This document shows, one piece after another, positions 45,604-57,227 of a DNA stretch of 64,000 nucleotides. The translations under genes were made by a program, and so were the position numbers. Every line of letters begins with the position of its first letter. Position 1 is the stretch's first letter. Under the pieces are notes generated by a model. It had not been told where the DNA came from, did not search any database, and saw only the letters and a program-made list of their open reading frames with translations. This stretch comes from Brachycybe producta (Eukaryota > Arthropoda > Diplopoda > Playtdesmida > Andrognathidae), in contig JAUPFP010000009.1 in NCBI GenBank assembly GCA_036925085.1, forward strand, positions 5,628,233 through 5,692,232, in the 5' to 3' direction.

Positions 45604-45915
45604 TATACCTTGTACACACACACATGAGTTAAATGAATTCAAATTAAATGTGTTTAGGTGAATTATACGGAATCCAGTTAAGGACATGAACACCAAATAA
45701 AAATTGACTTCATTATTAATATTTTAAATTGAAATTACTAAATCAATATTTTATCAATAGTTTATATATTTATATTTAAGTATTAACTCAATATTTTCAG
45801 ATTAATTAACTGAATAAATTGAATTCGACATATTGTTTGTTTGTCCTTCACAGGGCTCTGTAGAAAACGCTTATTATTTAAATGCATTGAAATTATCAGG
45901 TGTATACTAGATATA
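45604..45915 (+). mobile_element. 300-bp repeat, ACCTTGTACACAC family, plus copy 3
   Basis: Begins ATACCTTGTACACACACACA and ends ATTATCAGGTGTATACTAGA. The interior is close to the 39414 copy. Confidence 0.8.
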
Positions 45916-46609
45916 TTAGCCTATTAAAAACTTTTTTTAGGTTATTTAATTCTAGTCGAACTTGGAAGTATTCCTTAATTGTTTTCAAGGATTACTTGAA
46001 GTGCTCTTTTTATGTAAATTAGTTTCAAAAACAAAAAACAAAAAAGATTTTTATGAAAATAACCAATTTATCTGTTAGTAAAACATTTATTTGACAAGTA
46101 AAACTTTTAAATAAAACAATCATAAAAAGAAAATTATGTTAAGTACTCAGTTTTCTTCTTTCTGAACAAAAATTATGATTCCTCTTTGGTGTTTTTTAAT
46201 CTCATTATTTCAATGAATGATTAATTTAATATCGACTTCTTATCACAATTTGAACATCATTTTTTTGTTGCTTGTTTCAACTATAGGAAGGAAGGAAGAA
46301 AAAAAAGTGAAAGTTGAACGTGTGTGGTTTATGAATAATTTAACTTATGTTTACAATTTGTTCCCATCGTGTGTCAGATTAAAAATTGGGGAGAAAAAAA
46401 AAAGACACAGAAGGATGAGCAATCGTTGGGCACGCGAGTTATATGTTATTCATTGTGATGGGCCGCAGGTTGGTAACCAAAATGTGGTTTTAGGTTTCAA
46501 GAGTGGACAATCTTTTGATGGATTTGTTTGCATTTTTGCCAATATCTAAGTTTCTCTTATTACATTTTTATTAGAAAAAAAAAATAACAAGCAATTATGT
46601 TTTTTTTTT

Positions 46610-46634
46610 GGGGCGGGGGGGGGGGGGGGGGGGG
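46610..46634. repeat. Poly-G run, one C interruption
   Basis: Twenty-five bases, all G except one C at 46614, preceded by a T run. Confidence 0.95.
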
Positions 46635-47639
46635 TCCAGAAGAGAGTTTAAAATTAGCAATAGTTGCCATAACAACTTATCTGTCATAGAAATAACTGCT
46701 ATTAAGAGTAATTTAGCTAATTTAGAAAGTTGGTTGCTGAGCTTTTTTTTTATTTTTAATAAGTAATTTTAGAAAGGAGTTGAAAATTTGTTGAAAACTA
46801 GAATGGTAAGAATTTTCAAAATAAACGTTTTATAATTCACTATTAAAACGTTTGTTTTGAAAGCAATTTCACGCATTTTCAAGCTGTCATAAATAGTTTA
46901 TTTTAAAAAAATATTTTGGAATTACAAGTTAAAGTTTCTGCCGAACTTTCATTTTATTCTAAAGTAAATTAAGACAAATTCCATATGCAGAAAAAAGGGA
47001 AGATTCTAGTTTTGAAATCTCGGAATATTTTTCAAGATTTGTGGGATTCGAGGATTCGAATGTTCCATCCCTACAAAAGACGATAGAAATATTATTCTAA
47101 TTTTTAAGAGGCTTATACATCGCAAAATTACTTCAAAAAATCTCCACAAAGAGAGCGCTAGCATCGTTTATCTATTGAGCCCATAGACCCAATGTTAAAG
47201 AAAGAATTGTTATTTTTACCTCCACTCTATAGCCCTGAAAGTCAAAATTCAAAATTTTGGAAAAGGGGAACAAGTGAAAGTGTACAGCTTGGTTCAGGTT
47301 CCAGACAATGGTCTATTTGGGGAACCAGTATCCCTGTTTTGATCAAGTTGTGCCCCCCTATGTTTCTTGGTGTATTTTTATGTTATTGGCCTTGTTTAAA
47401 AAGTAAATTATTAGTTTCCTACCTTTTCTTGATGCTCGTTCAGATGTCCAGTTGATTTGGGGTTGTGGAGTTGATTGCTGAACTGGCACACACTTAAATT
47501 AAACACCAACTCAAATGATGATCACAAAACACTATGAAGTTTGCACACAATTTATTGTTTTAATTTGTAAACCAACCACAATTAATTATAATTCTGTATG
47601 TGTAAACCAAAATATTTTAAAGTTCTATTTGTGAAAGCA

Positions 47640-48335
47640 ACAAAAATGATCTAAGAGTTCTGAATATGCAACCAAAATATTTTAGAGTTCTGAATGTGTA
47701 ATCTCAAAATATTTTAGAGTTCTGAAAGTATTACCAAAATATTTCAGAGTTCTGAATGTGTAAACTCAAATATTTTAGAGTTCTGAAAGTATTACCAAAA
47801 CATTCCAGAGTTCTGAAAGTGTAACCTCAAAATATTTTAGAGTTCTGAAAGTATAACCAAAATATTTTAGAGTTCTGAAAGTGTAATCTCAAAATATTTT
47901 AGAGTTCTGAAAGTGTAATCTCAAAATATTTTAGAGTTCTGAAAGTATAATCTCAAAATATTTTAGAGTTCTGAAAGTATAACCAAAATATTTTAGAGTT
48001 CTGAAAGTGTAATCTCAAAATATTTTAGAGTTCTGAAAGTATAACCAAAATATTTTAGAGTTCTGAAAGTATAACCAAAATATTTTAGAGTTCTGAAAGT
48101 GTAATCTCAAAATATTTTAGAGTTCTGAAAGTGTAATCTCAAAATATTTTAGAGTTCTGAAAGTATAATCTCAAAATATTTTAGAGTTCTGAAAGTATAA
48201 CCAAAATATTTTAGAGTTCTGAAAGTGTAATCTCAAAATATTTTAGAGTTCTGAAAGTATAACCAAAATATTTTAGAGTTCTGAAAGTGTAATCTCAAAA
48301 TATTTTAGAGTTCTGAAAGTATAACCAAAATAATT
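47640..48335. repeat. 30/32-bp minisatellite inside the 3' LTR
   Basis: About 21 units of AAAATATTTTAGAGTTCTGA followed by AAGTATAACC (30 bp) or AAGTGTAATCTC (32 bp). The order of the two unit types is the same in the other LTR, so the array was copied whole during reverse transcription. Confidence 0.95.
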
Positions 48336-48987
48336 TCTAAGTTAATCAAACAATACACTAGGTTCCTACAGGAAACTAGTATATTGTTTTCTTTTTTCTT
48401 GTAAAGAAAACTAAGTCCTTCTGATCCCTTTACAAACCGCTGGTATTCTTTTATCTCTCTCTCTCTCTCTGGCTGTAGACACTCTCTGAAACCTCATTGA
48501 GAGCCTCACACTCTCTTTGAGAGTCTGCCACACTCTGGTCTAAAATCTAAAATGAACTGACTAAAATTGAAGATTTTAGTCCATTCTAGTCTCTCATTGG
48601 TTAACTTGGGTTGATTATTCAATCATTTAATTGGTCAACCTTATGATTGAAAAGTGAAAGTATTGTGATTGACATGAAGGACTAACATGATATCAGGTGT
48701 TGACAAAAGTTACATTAAATGTAAACACAGGTGTGACCTTTCTTAGAAAAGGTTAATTTTAAGTGTTAGTTTGCTTTAAAAGTAACGATAGAATAATATT
48801 ATATCTTATTATGATTGACAGGCCATTTTAACATTTCCTCTTATTATGACAGCAAATCTCATAAATTATTTATGTGATCTTATTATTTTCACACCCCCAG
48901 CCTAGTCACCATATAATATTTTGTTAATGTGATGCGTATGCCTATTGTAGTTAATTATTTCTTCTTTCTATCATCATTGTTTCAGTT

Positions 48988-49158
48988 AAGGTGTTATATT
49001 ACACCTTTTAACTTTTCTTTTTCTTTCTATTCACTTAAGGTGTTATATTACACCTTTTAGCTTTTACATACGACACACCTGTTATGACACTTGTTTACAT
49101 TTTAAACTTTCTTCTTCTCTATCGTCTATTCTTTTTCAGGTGTCACATTACACCTTTC
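48988..49158. promoter_or_regulatory. Three AGGTGT...ACACCT palindromes in the 3' LTR
   Basis: AAGGTGTTATATTACACCTT occurs at about 48988 and 49037, and AGGTGTCACATTACACCT at about 49139. They lie 240-400 bases from the 5' edge of the LTR, in probable U3. The half-site AGGTGT resembles a T-box site; any function is inference. The same set is in the other LTR (about 54663, 54712, 54812). Confidence 0.4.
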
Positions 49159-49394
49159 TAGTTAAACACCTGTTTTCATTCACAAGTTCTTTTAAACATT
49201 ATTATTAACATTATTATTATTATTATTATTATTATCATTATTACCATTATTATTACTATTATTATTATTACAATTCTTATTGTTGCTTTTCCTTTTTGGT
49301 TTCTATTTAGTTTTTTGTTTTGTTTATTTTTGTTTATGTATGATTTCATGTTAGGTGTTTAGGTGCATTTATAGTCCATTTTGAACACCTAACA

Positions 49395-49406
49395 TCCCTA
49401 CCCCCT
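49395..49406 (-). other. Polypurine tract
   Basis: On the minus strand AGGGGGTAGGGA lies directly before the 3' LTR (TGTTAGG), the expected place for plus-strand priming. One T interrupts the purine run. Confidence 0.82.
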
Positions 49407-50493
49407 AAATTTCACTTCCCACATTTAATCTGTGTAATTTACCCTAATTGTCATGAACCTTCACTTACAATAGTCCTAATTTTCTACTTTTTTTTTTTCA
49501 TGTTATCATTTACCCCATTTTAGCACTTCTATATCTCTTCACTCTTGGATAATTTTATAAATAGACAAATTGCAGCACATTTTAGGAATTGCTCACAAAT
49601 TCTATTAGTTCATTGTTTTGATGTAGTCCTCATGATGGTTTTGTATAGATGTCATCAGATGGTTACTAGGTTGTCATCTGTTGATTGCTGATCTGTAAAT
49701 CAGTTTCTGTTGAAATTGTCCTTTAGACATCACTCAGGCTACAATGTCAATATTCAGTCTGATGAAAGGTTGAAGTTCTCCCAAATTGGCAAACCAAGGT
49801 CTAAGTCTTCAAAGTATTAGTCTGCTTTTCTGAAGAGATTTTTTTTTGATTAACTGTTATAACATCTGGTATTAGTCTGCTTTTCTGAAGAAATTGTCGA
49901 CTTGCTAACCTAGCATCTGTAGAGGTTTTCGTTGATGTTCCAATTTTTTGATGAAAGTACAAAGCTCCAACTTGAATGTGGATACAATGTTCTGATTTCG
50001 TGAACAAACAATACATTTCAATTGACACTTTTAGTACTTGTTATAAGAGTGAGAGATCTAATGCTTACAACAAATGAATAGTCATTTTTTTTTACCTAGT
50101 TTGTTTGTTTTTCTAGCCTGTAACTATCCTAACAATTTTCTTATCATACTCTATCCTTCCTAACATTTCTAAAATAGCAGGACAATTCTTTGTTGGTCTA
50201 CAAGCCCTAAACACACAATACAAATTACAGATGTACATAATAAATTTGAAACACTTTTAACTACTTTTTCAACACATAAAAATACAATTCTGGTTAATAG
50301 TATAATAATTGCATGGGTTACATAAAAATTATATAAATTGTAGATTATATAAAAATCATAAAATTAAACATGTTATTCTTTAGCAAATATTGTTTACCTT
50401 CAACATGGAATTTGCCTTTTCATCATATTACCTTTTTTAGATAAAGATAATTCTGAAGGGAGCCAGATTCCATTCCAAATTCAGGATTTATAA

Positions 50494-50718
50494 CTACCTG
50501 TTTTTTCCCACATGTGAACTTCTTTCTATTCCATCTTTTCTAATTATTACAGTGCCTTCTGCACTAACCATTATAACGGGATCATTAAGTTTGATGAAGT
50601 TCACCCCATCCTCAATTTTGAATGCATCCATTCCCAGTAAATTTTGCCCATAACATTTGTTTTGTTTTGTGGCTGATTCAGACACATTGAAATAATAATT
50701 CTCTATATTATTTCAAAC
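50494..50718 (-). pseudogene. Possible remnant of a retropepsin C-terminus
   Basis: The minus-strand frame reads GQNLLGMDAFKI about 20 residues after ENYYFNVSE. LLGMD followed by an aromatic or hydrophobic residue is usual near the end of Ty3/gypsy proteases. No DTG active-site motif was found upstream and stops bound the frame. It could be chance; the position between gag and the polypurine tract is the only supporting context. Confidence 0.25.
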
Positions 50719-51453
50719 TTATGATTGTACCTTGTTATTTATTTAGATTATGTAATTTTTCATTTATTTTTTTTTTAAATTATTTTACTTGTATTATATA
50801 TCCATTAAATTTTTTCCCAATATATATTTTTTTTATGTTGATCCCCCATTTAATAATTGTAGAGGCAATATACTACCATTTCCCATTTCAGCTTTTCTAC
50901 TTGCCAAAATGTTCCATTATTATAAGAATAAAATTATTCTATTCATTTCATCTCATTCACTGAGATGTTTTTTAAACTCCCCTTTTGTTTTCCATTTTAC
51001 CCTTAACTTCAATTTTTCTCTATTTTCATGTTCATCAAATTTTCTGATTACTATATTTCTTGACATTATTTTTCTTCATCACTTTTTTACTCAATTATTG
51101 ACTCCTGAATAGCTTTTTTGGGTATGGGTGCTAGCTCCAATGTATTTCCTGTTTGGCTAGGACTAATAGCACATTAATTGTGGGCATGAAATTTTCTTCC
51201 ATAAAGTATCCCGTTATTATAGTACTCACATCCATGGTTTTAGGTATGAATTATTTTTTCATGTTATCCTGTAATACCATATAGCCTCCCATTCTGTTTT
51301 CAATTGAGTTTGGTTTTATGTCATAGGGGTACCTACCCCCTAGGCTGTTTCATAATTCTTTTCCACTTGTCTAATTTTTACCTTTAAATTCTTATCTTTA
51401 TTCAACTTATATATTCATTGTTCCCCCTATTAGAACCTATCATTTCTTAATTA

Positions 51454-51703
51454 TACGGATGGTCCATCATCCAACATTAGTGTTTTAATTATCTAACCAT
51501 ATTCTTACCTAATTCCGGACAGTCCGTCGTCCAACACTAATGGTTTAAACCACTATTTGTTTTCATTCACTTTCTGTTTTACTGTTTTCTTCTTGCTCTT
51601 TTAAACTTATTTTTCTCAATTACACGGACAATCTGTTGTCCAACATTACTGCTTTTAACTCCCTGTTTCATTTCTTATTTTATTCCGGACAATCCACTGT
51701 CCA
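51454..51703. repeat. Four dispersed GGACAGTCC...GTCCAACA repeats in the retroelement
   Basis: Phrases CGGATGGTCCATCATCCAAC, CGGACAGTCCGTCGTCCAAC, CGGACAATCTGTTGTCCAAC and CGGACAATCCACTGTCCAGC begin near 51455, 51516, 51625 and 51686. Each is followed by a degenerate AYTARTGNTTTAA. Each can form a small GGAC/GTCC hairpin. They lie just after gag on the minus strand. Confidence 0.7.
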
Positions 51704-51844
51704 GCAGTAATGTTTTAAATCACTTTCCTTTTTATTCATTTGTCTATTTTACTCTTGTTTTTCTTAACTTCATTTTCTGTAACTGTTTTATGGCATCCTT
51801 GCACCTTTATGTCTAACTGCTAAATTTGGGTCTCTAGCCTCAAT

Positions 51845-52459
51845 TTAATTTACCCCATTTTTCTCTTGTACTAATTTCTCATTTTCTTCTTCAGCTAAAA
51901 TAATTGCGATTGTCTCTTGTAAATTAGCAGGATTCCGGGACAACACAAACCTTTTAATTCGGGAATTCAATCCTTTTATAATTTGGTTTTGGATCATACC
52001 ATCCCGCATGGCTATTTGATCTGGAGTAGGATTTTCATCGGTGAAAGTTCTACCTCGAGTTTTTACCCTCAAAATGTACTCTATTGCACTCTCGGTGCTA
52101 CTTTGCTTTTCTTCTAAAAATTTCTGCATTGACACTAATTTGGGTTCTATTGGTTCAAAACGCTGAATCATTAATGCTTTTAGCTCTTCTAGTCTTGTTA
52201 TCTGTCTTATCTCTGGGTGATCTCTTAGGAATTCTGCTGCAGGACCTTTACATTTAGCTTTGATTAAGATTATCTGAAATTCCTCTGTCCAATTTGCTAG
52301 CCTAGTGATACCTTCAATCTGCTCAAACAATTCTCTGGCAGATGGACCTTTTCCATCCCCTGAAAAATATGGGATTAAGCTACTATGTACAGGCTGATTC
52401 ACATTTTGATTGTGCCCCACACCTGAAGTGGTAGCTTCGTTGTCTCCTTGATGATCCAT
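51845..52459 (-). CDS. Retroelement gag-like ORF (204 aa)
   Basis: Gag proteins form the cytoplasmic particle in which LTR elements are reverse transcribed. This intact ORF starts MDHQGDNEATTSG, about 400 bases after the primer site. Features of the Ty3/gypsy gag (retrotrans_gag type) core are SLIPYFSGDGKGPSARELFE at residues 27-46, LANWTEEFQIILIKAKCKGP with its Trp and Ala/Lys helix, the LKALMIQRFEP block, and a C-terminal NQIIKGLNSRIKRFVLSRNP followed by an acidic end. The ORF stops after GVN with no CCHC zinc knuckle, so the nucleocapsid part is missing or was removed with pol. No stop or frameshift interrupts the ORF. Confidence 0.8.
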   Translation of the reverse strand: MDHQGDNEATTSGVGHNQNVNQPVHSSLIPYFSGDGKGPSARELFEQIEGITRLANWTEEFQIILIKAKCKGPAAEFLRDHPEIRQITRLEELKALMIQRFEPIEPKLVSMQKFLEEKQSSTESAIEYILRVKTRGRTFTDENPTPDQIAMRDGMIQNQIIKGLNSRIKRFVLSRNPANLQETIAIILAEEENEKLVQEKNGVN

Positions 52460-52860
52460 GTTATTTGGTTTATTTGGTTTTCCTTGTAAATTGTTCCCTT
52501 ACAAACCCCACAAAATTTTAAAGAACCTCACCCAAATTTTGTATATAGTCCGCTTTTCTGGGACTTTTTGTATGGGAGCGCGTGCGTGCATGTGTGGGAG
52601 CGAGCAGAAACCACAAAAATATCGCATATGTACTTATATCTACTTAAAACTACTTATTTGGCCATTTGAAAACATCAATCTAAAAGGTATGAAAAACATT
52701 GAGAAGGGAAAAAAAAATTTCAAAGGTTTCACTATTAATTAACATTAATATGTATTTTAATAGGGAAAACATTCAGAAAATTATAACAAAAATTAGAACC
52801 CAGGAATTCAAACTTCAGCTTTAAATCAAAAAGGGGAACACTGAACTCAACAAGGATAAA

Positions 52861-52878
52861 ATCCTGTCGACTGCGCCA
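52861..52878 (-). other. Primer binding site, tRNA-Ser type
   Basis: On the minus strand TGGCGCAGTCGACAGGAT begins two bases after the 5' LTR. Its complement ends CGACTGCG-CCA, which fits the 3' acceptor stem of metazoan serine tRNAs (5' stem GCAGTCG) as I recall them. Confidence 0.78.
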
Positions 52879-52880
52879 CT

Positions 52881-55067
52881 TGTTATTTTTACCTCCACTC
52901 TATAGCCCTGAAAGTCAAAATTCAAAATTTTGGAAAAGGGGAACAAGTGAAAGTGTACAGCTTGGTTCAGGTTCCAGACAATGGTCTATTTGGGGAACCA
53001 GTATCCCTGTTTTGATCAAGTTGTGCCCCCCTATGTTTCTTGGTGTATTTTTATGTTATTGGCCTTGTTTAAAAAGTAAATTATTAGTTTCCTACCTTTT
53101 CTTGATGCTCGTTCAGATGTCCAGTTGATTTGGGGTTGTGGAGTTGATTGCTGAACTGGCACACACTTAAATTAAACACCAACTCAAATGATGATCACAA
53201 AACACTATGAAGTTTGCACACAATTTATTGTTTTAATTTGTAAACCAACCACAATTAATTATAATTCTGTATGTGTAAACCAAAATATTTTAAAGTTCTA
53301 TTTGTGAAAGCAACAAAAATGATCTAAGAGTTCTGAATATGCAACCAAAATATTTTAGAGTTCTGAATGTGTAATCTCAAAATATTTTAGAGTTCTGAAA
53401 GTATTACCAAAATATTTCAGAGTTCTGAATGTGTAAACTCAAATATTTTAGAGTTCTGAAAGTATTACCAAAACATTCCAGAGTTCTGAAAGTGTAACCT
53501 CAAAATATTTTAGAGTTCTGAAAGTATAACCAAAATATTTTAGAGTTCTGAAAGTGTAATCTCAAAATATTTTAGAGTTCTGAAAGTGTAATCTCAAAAT
53601 ATTTTAGAGTTCTGAAAGTATAATCTCAAAATATTTTAGAGTTCTGAAAGTATAACCAAAATATTTTAGAGTTCTGAAAGTGTAATCTCAAAATATTTTA
53701 GAGTTCTGAAAGTATAACCAAAATATTTTAGAGTTCTGAAAGTATAACCAAAATATTTTAGAGTTCTGAAAGTGTAATCTCAAAATATTTTAGAGTTCTG
53801 AAAGTGTAATCTCAAAATATTTTAGAGTTCTGAAAGTATAATCTCAAAATATTTTAGAGTTCTGAAAGTATAACCAAAATATTTTAGAGTTCTGAAAGTG
53901 TAATCTCAAAATATTTTAGAGTTCTGAAAGTATAACCAAAATATTTTAGAGTTCTGAAAGTGTAATCTCAAAATATTTTAGAGTTCTGAAAGTATAACCA
54001 AAATAATTTCTAAGTTAATCAAACAATACACTAGGTTCCTACAGGAAACTAGTATATTGTTTTCTTTTTTCTTGTAAAGAAAACTAAGTCCTTCTGATCC
54101 CTTTACAAACCGCTGGTATTCTTTTATCTCTCTCTCTCTCTCTGGCTGTAGACACTCTCTGAAACCTCATTGAGAGCCTCACACTCTCTTTGAGAGTCTG
54201 CCACACTCTGGTCTAAAATCTAAAATGAACTGACTAAAATTGAAGATTTTAGTCCATTCTAGTCTCTCATTGGTTAACTTGGGTTGATTATTCAATCATT
54301 TAATTGGTCAACCTTATGATTGAAAAGTGAAAGTATTGTGATTGACATGAAGGACTAACATGATATCAGGTGTTGACAAAAGTTACATTAAATGTAAACA
54401 CAGGTGTGACCTTTCTTAGAAAAGGTTAATTTTAAGTGTTAGTTTGCTTTAAAAGTAACGATAGAATAATATTATATCTTATTATGATTGACAGGCCATT
54501 TTAACATTTCCTCTTATTATGACAGCAAATCTCATAAATTATTTATGTGATCTTATTATTTTCACACCCCCAGCCTAGTCACCATATAATATTTTGTTAA
54601 TGTGATGCGTATGCCTATTGTAGTTAATTATTTCTTCTTTCTATCATCATTGTTTCAGTTAAGGTGTTATATTACACCTTTTAACTTTTCTTTTTCTTTC
54701 TATTCACTTAAGGTGTTATATTACACCTTTTAGCTTTTACATACGACACACCTGTTATGACACTTGTTTACATTTTAAACTTTCTTCTTCTCTATCGTCT
54801 ATTCTTTTTCAGGTGTCACATTACACCTTTCTAGTTAAACACCTGTTTTCATTCACAAGTTCTTTTAAACATTATTATTAACATTATTATTATTATTATT
54901 ATTATTATCATTATTACCATTATTATTACTATTATTATTATTACAATTCTTATTGTTGCTTTTCCTTTTTGGTTTCTATTTAGTTTTTTGTTTTGTTTAT
55001 TTTTGTTTATGTATGATTTCATGTTAGGTGTTTAGGTGCATTTATAGTCCATTTTGAACACCTAACA
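52881..55067 (-). repeat. 5' LTR (2,187 bp)
   Basis: Same length and wording as 47208-49394. On the minus strand CTATAAATG lies about 20 bases from the start, a possible TATA-like sequence, although too near the edge to be the usual U3 promoter. The minisatellite of 30/32-bp units occupies about 53313-54008. Confidence 0.95.
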
Positions 55068-56373
55068 GAATGTTAATTTTTAAAATATACAGCGCCAGGC
55101 AATATGTTTATTTTTCATACAGTATTTAAAATTGTTCAATTTTGATGGTTCATAATGCAATGTGAACCTTAAATATATGCTGATCTAGTGATGGAATGAC
55201 AAAAAAATTGGTAAGTGCGGTTCTATTTTTAAAGAAATATTCCAAAATCGCGAATTTTTAACTCTCATGTTAAACTCCATTGAGTACGCGCTCGTAAGAA
55301 AAAAAACATCCATTAAAATGTTCGTAAAAAATACCTAAAAATAATTTTTAAAACCCAGAAAAAAATCAGCACGTGCGCCAATGTGTTGGCTACACTGTGG
55401 TTTAATTGTGGCTTTTTAAAAATTATTTTAACGTATTTTTTACCAATATTTTAATGGATGTTTTTTTCTTATTTGGACATACTCAATGGAGTTTAACATA
55501 TAAAAGTTAGAAATTCACGATTTTGAAATAGTTTTTTTAAAAAATAGAACCGCACTTACCAATTTGTTGTCATTCTATCACTCTATCAGCATATATTTAA
55601 GGTGCACATTGCACTTTGAAGCATCAAAATTGGACAACTTTAAATATGAAAAATAAACATATTGCCGTGACGACTATGTATTTTAAAAATTAACATTTTT
55701 TCTTTAACATTGGGTTTATGGGCTCAATAGTAAAACGATGCTATAGCGCTCTTTCTCTCTTTGCGGAGCTTTTTCAAAGTAATTTTGCGATGTAGCCTCT
55801 TAATTTCTATTTCTAATTTTCTGCTTGTTTTTTCAGCATGATGTGTGTGTGTGATTCTTTCCTAATTTTTAAGATTATTTTTCTGCATGTATGAACTCAT
55901 TCTTTAACCAATTTAAAAAGTGACAAGTTTCATAGATAAATAAATTAACAACAACAAAAATAGTAAATTTTCTAATTTCTTAGTGAAGTTCTTTCTTATA
56001 TGGTGGAAGTTCCGCTTTGTTTATTTTCTAAACACATTTTCTCTCCAAAGAAACATGAGCTAAAGACAATGTGTGGTGGTGGTGGTGGTGGTCCTCATGA
56101 ATTTTATTTTCTCATCTTATTAATACAGAGAGAAAATAAAGAAAATGTAAAAAGATAAAAGGAAAAGCTCCTCCTCCTCCTCCTCCTTCTTATTCTTCTA
56201 CCTTTAATTAAAATTGCTCTTAACCTCGAATTCATTCGTTTCTTGGTAATTTTAATTTGACGGCAACAAATTAATGCTTAATTAGGGGGCTTGAAAAGAG
56301 AGAAAGGATATAAAATGAAATAAATGATATTGTAACAACAACCATGAACATTAATTACCTCCCGTTAATGAAT

Positions 56374-56405
56374 GGGAGAGAGAGAGAGGGAAAGAGAGAG
56401 AGAGG

Positions 56406-56457
<52 letters not shown>
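56374..56457. repeat. (GA)n microsatellite
   Basis: GAGAGAG with two GGG interruptions, then about 24 uninterrupted units. Confidence 0.95.
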
Positions 56458-56461
<4 letters not shown>

Positions 56462-56544
56462 TTTGTATATATGTAAGGTTTTAAATTGGAGGAAACTTAA
56501 GAATCATGGATTCTGCGGTTTTTATAATAAAAAAAGGACAGTAA

Positions 56545-56719
56545 AGCCTCGTTTTCACGGCGGCGATAGTTCTTTCATGAGAGTAACTGTCATGAAAGTT
56601 GCGATAGTTCACTCTCACGATAGCAACTGGCTACATGTCTTGAAGTAACGTGATAGTTCTGTCACATGACAGTGTGACGTCTACTACACAGAATATCACT
56701 GAGTCAACAACAGTGTTGC

Positions 56720-56758
<39 letters not shown>

Positions 56759-56996
56759 TCCGGAAGCCAAATTTCCCTACAAAGTGGATATTTTCCCCTA
56801 CAAAGTGGTCAACTCAACAACTATTACTATTGCGACAGTACTATCAACTATCTAGTCAAACGAGATAGTTGTGATAGTCAATATCGCAACAGTGTGCCAG
56901 TGACTATCATGTTGTCTTAACGATGATAGTTCTCGCGATAGTTGCTGCTCTCATAACAGCAACTATCGTGAAAACTTTCATCGTGAAAACGAGGCT
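56545..56996. mobile_element. Harbinger-like MITE, CGTGAAAACGAGGCT family, complete copy
   Basis: Ends AGCCTCGTTTTCACGGCGGC and the inverted ATCGTGAAAACGAGGCT, flanked by TAA (56542-56544 and 56997-56999). The interior has many ACTATC and GATAGT phrases in both orientations and a CT microsatellite (56721-56760). It carries the uninterrupted CCTACAAAGTGG that is the target site of the nested palindrome at 23397. Confidence 0.88.
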
Positions 56997-57227
56997 TAAA
57001 GAAAGTTAAACTAGTTTTTAGAAGAAAAAAACCAGTGATACTGTAAGTAGCTATTTGCAAAATAATGCAAATTGAAAGAGAACAATGTGGAAAAGAAATG
57101 GGGTTTATTGTGCGTTTCAGACGCAATGAGGCCTGGATCCCACATGCGTAAACAAAACGCAGTACTTAATTAAAGATTCAGGAAAGTTTTTCTTTTTTCT
57201 CTTCTACATTTCACATCTCGGTTAAAA

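Larger units (their letters stand above)
47208..49394 (-). repeat. 3' LTR (2,187 bp)
   Basis: Direct copy of 52881-55067. On the minus strand it begins TGTTAGGTGTTCAAAATGG and ends GGAGGTAAAAATAACA. It contains a minisatellite (47640-48335), a short CT tract and an ATT microsatellite (about 49198-49270). Confidence 0.95.
47208..55067 (-). mobile_element. LTR retroelement with 2.2-kb LTRs and gag only
   Basis: A complete 7,860-bp element on the minus strand. Order along that strand: 5' LTR 55067-52881, tRNA primer site, leader, gag ORF, 2.4 kb without an intact ORF, polypurine tract, 3' LTR 49394-47208. LTRs start TGTTAGGTG and end AAATAACA. A 4-bp target duplication GAAT (47204-47207 and 55068-55071) confirms the ends. 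The LTRs have equal length and I saw no difference on reading, so insertion is recent. The gag type and 4-bp duplication fit a Ty3/gypsy lineage. With no protease, reverse transcriptase, RNase H or integrase intact, the element must have moved with enzymes from a relative (LARD-like organisation). Confidence 0.93.
47108..55799. mobile_element. TTAA-flanked palindrome, copy 3, split by an LTR retroelement
   Basis: The left end (TTAA then GAGGCTTATACATCGCAAAA) runs to CCCAATGTTAAAGAAAGAAT at 47207. It resumes after the retroelement at GAATGTTAATTTTTAAAATA (55068) and ends GCGATGTAGCCTC then TTAA at 55800-55803. Removing the retroelement and one GAAT restores a continuous palindrome like the copy at 34300. 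Confidence 0.88.

Noticed and set aside
47192-47455. 87-codon ORF also present at 52880
   Set aside because: It lies inside the LTR on the strand opposite the element and is duplicated only because LTRs are duplicated; no known protein features.
50721-51112. 80- and 107-codon plus-strand ORFs in the retroelement interior
   Set aside because: Antisense to the element and composed of Phe/Ile/Tyr from AT-rich DNA.
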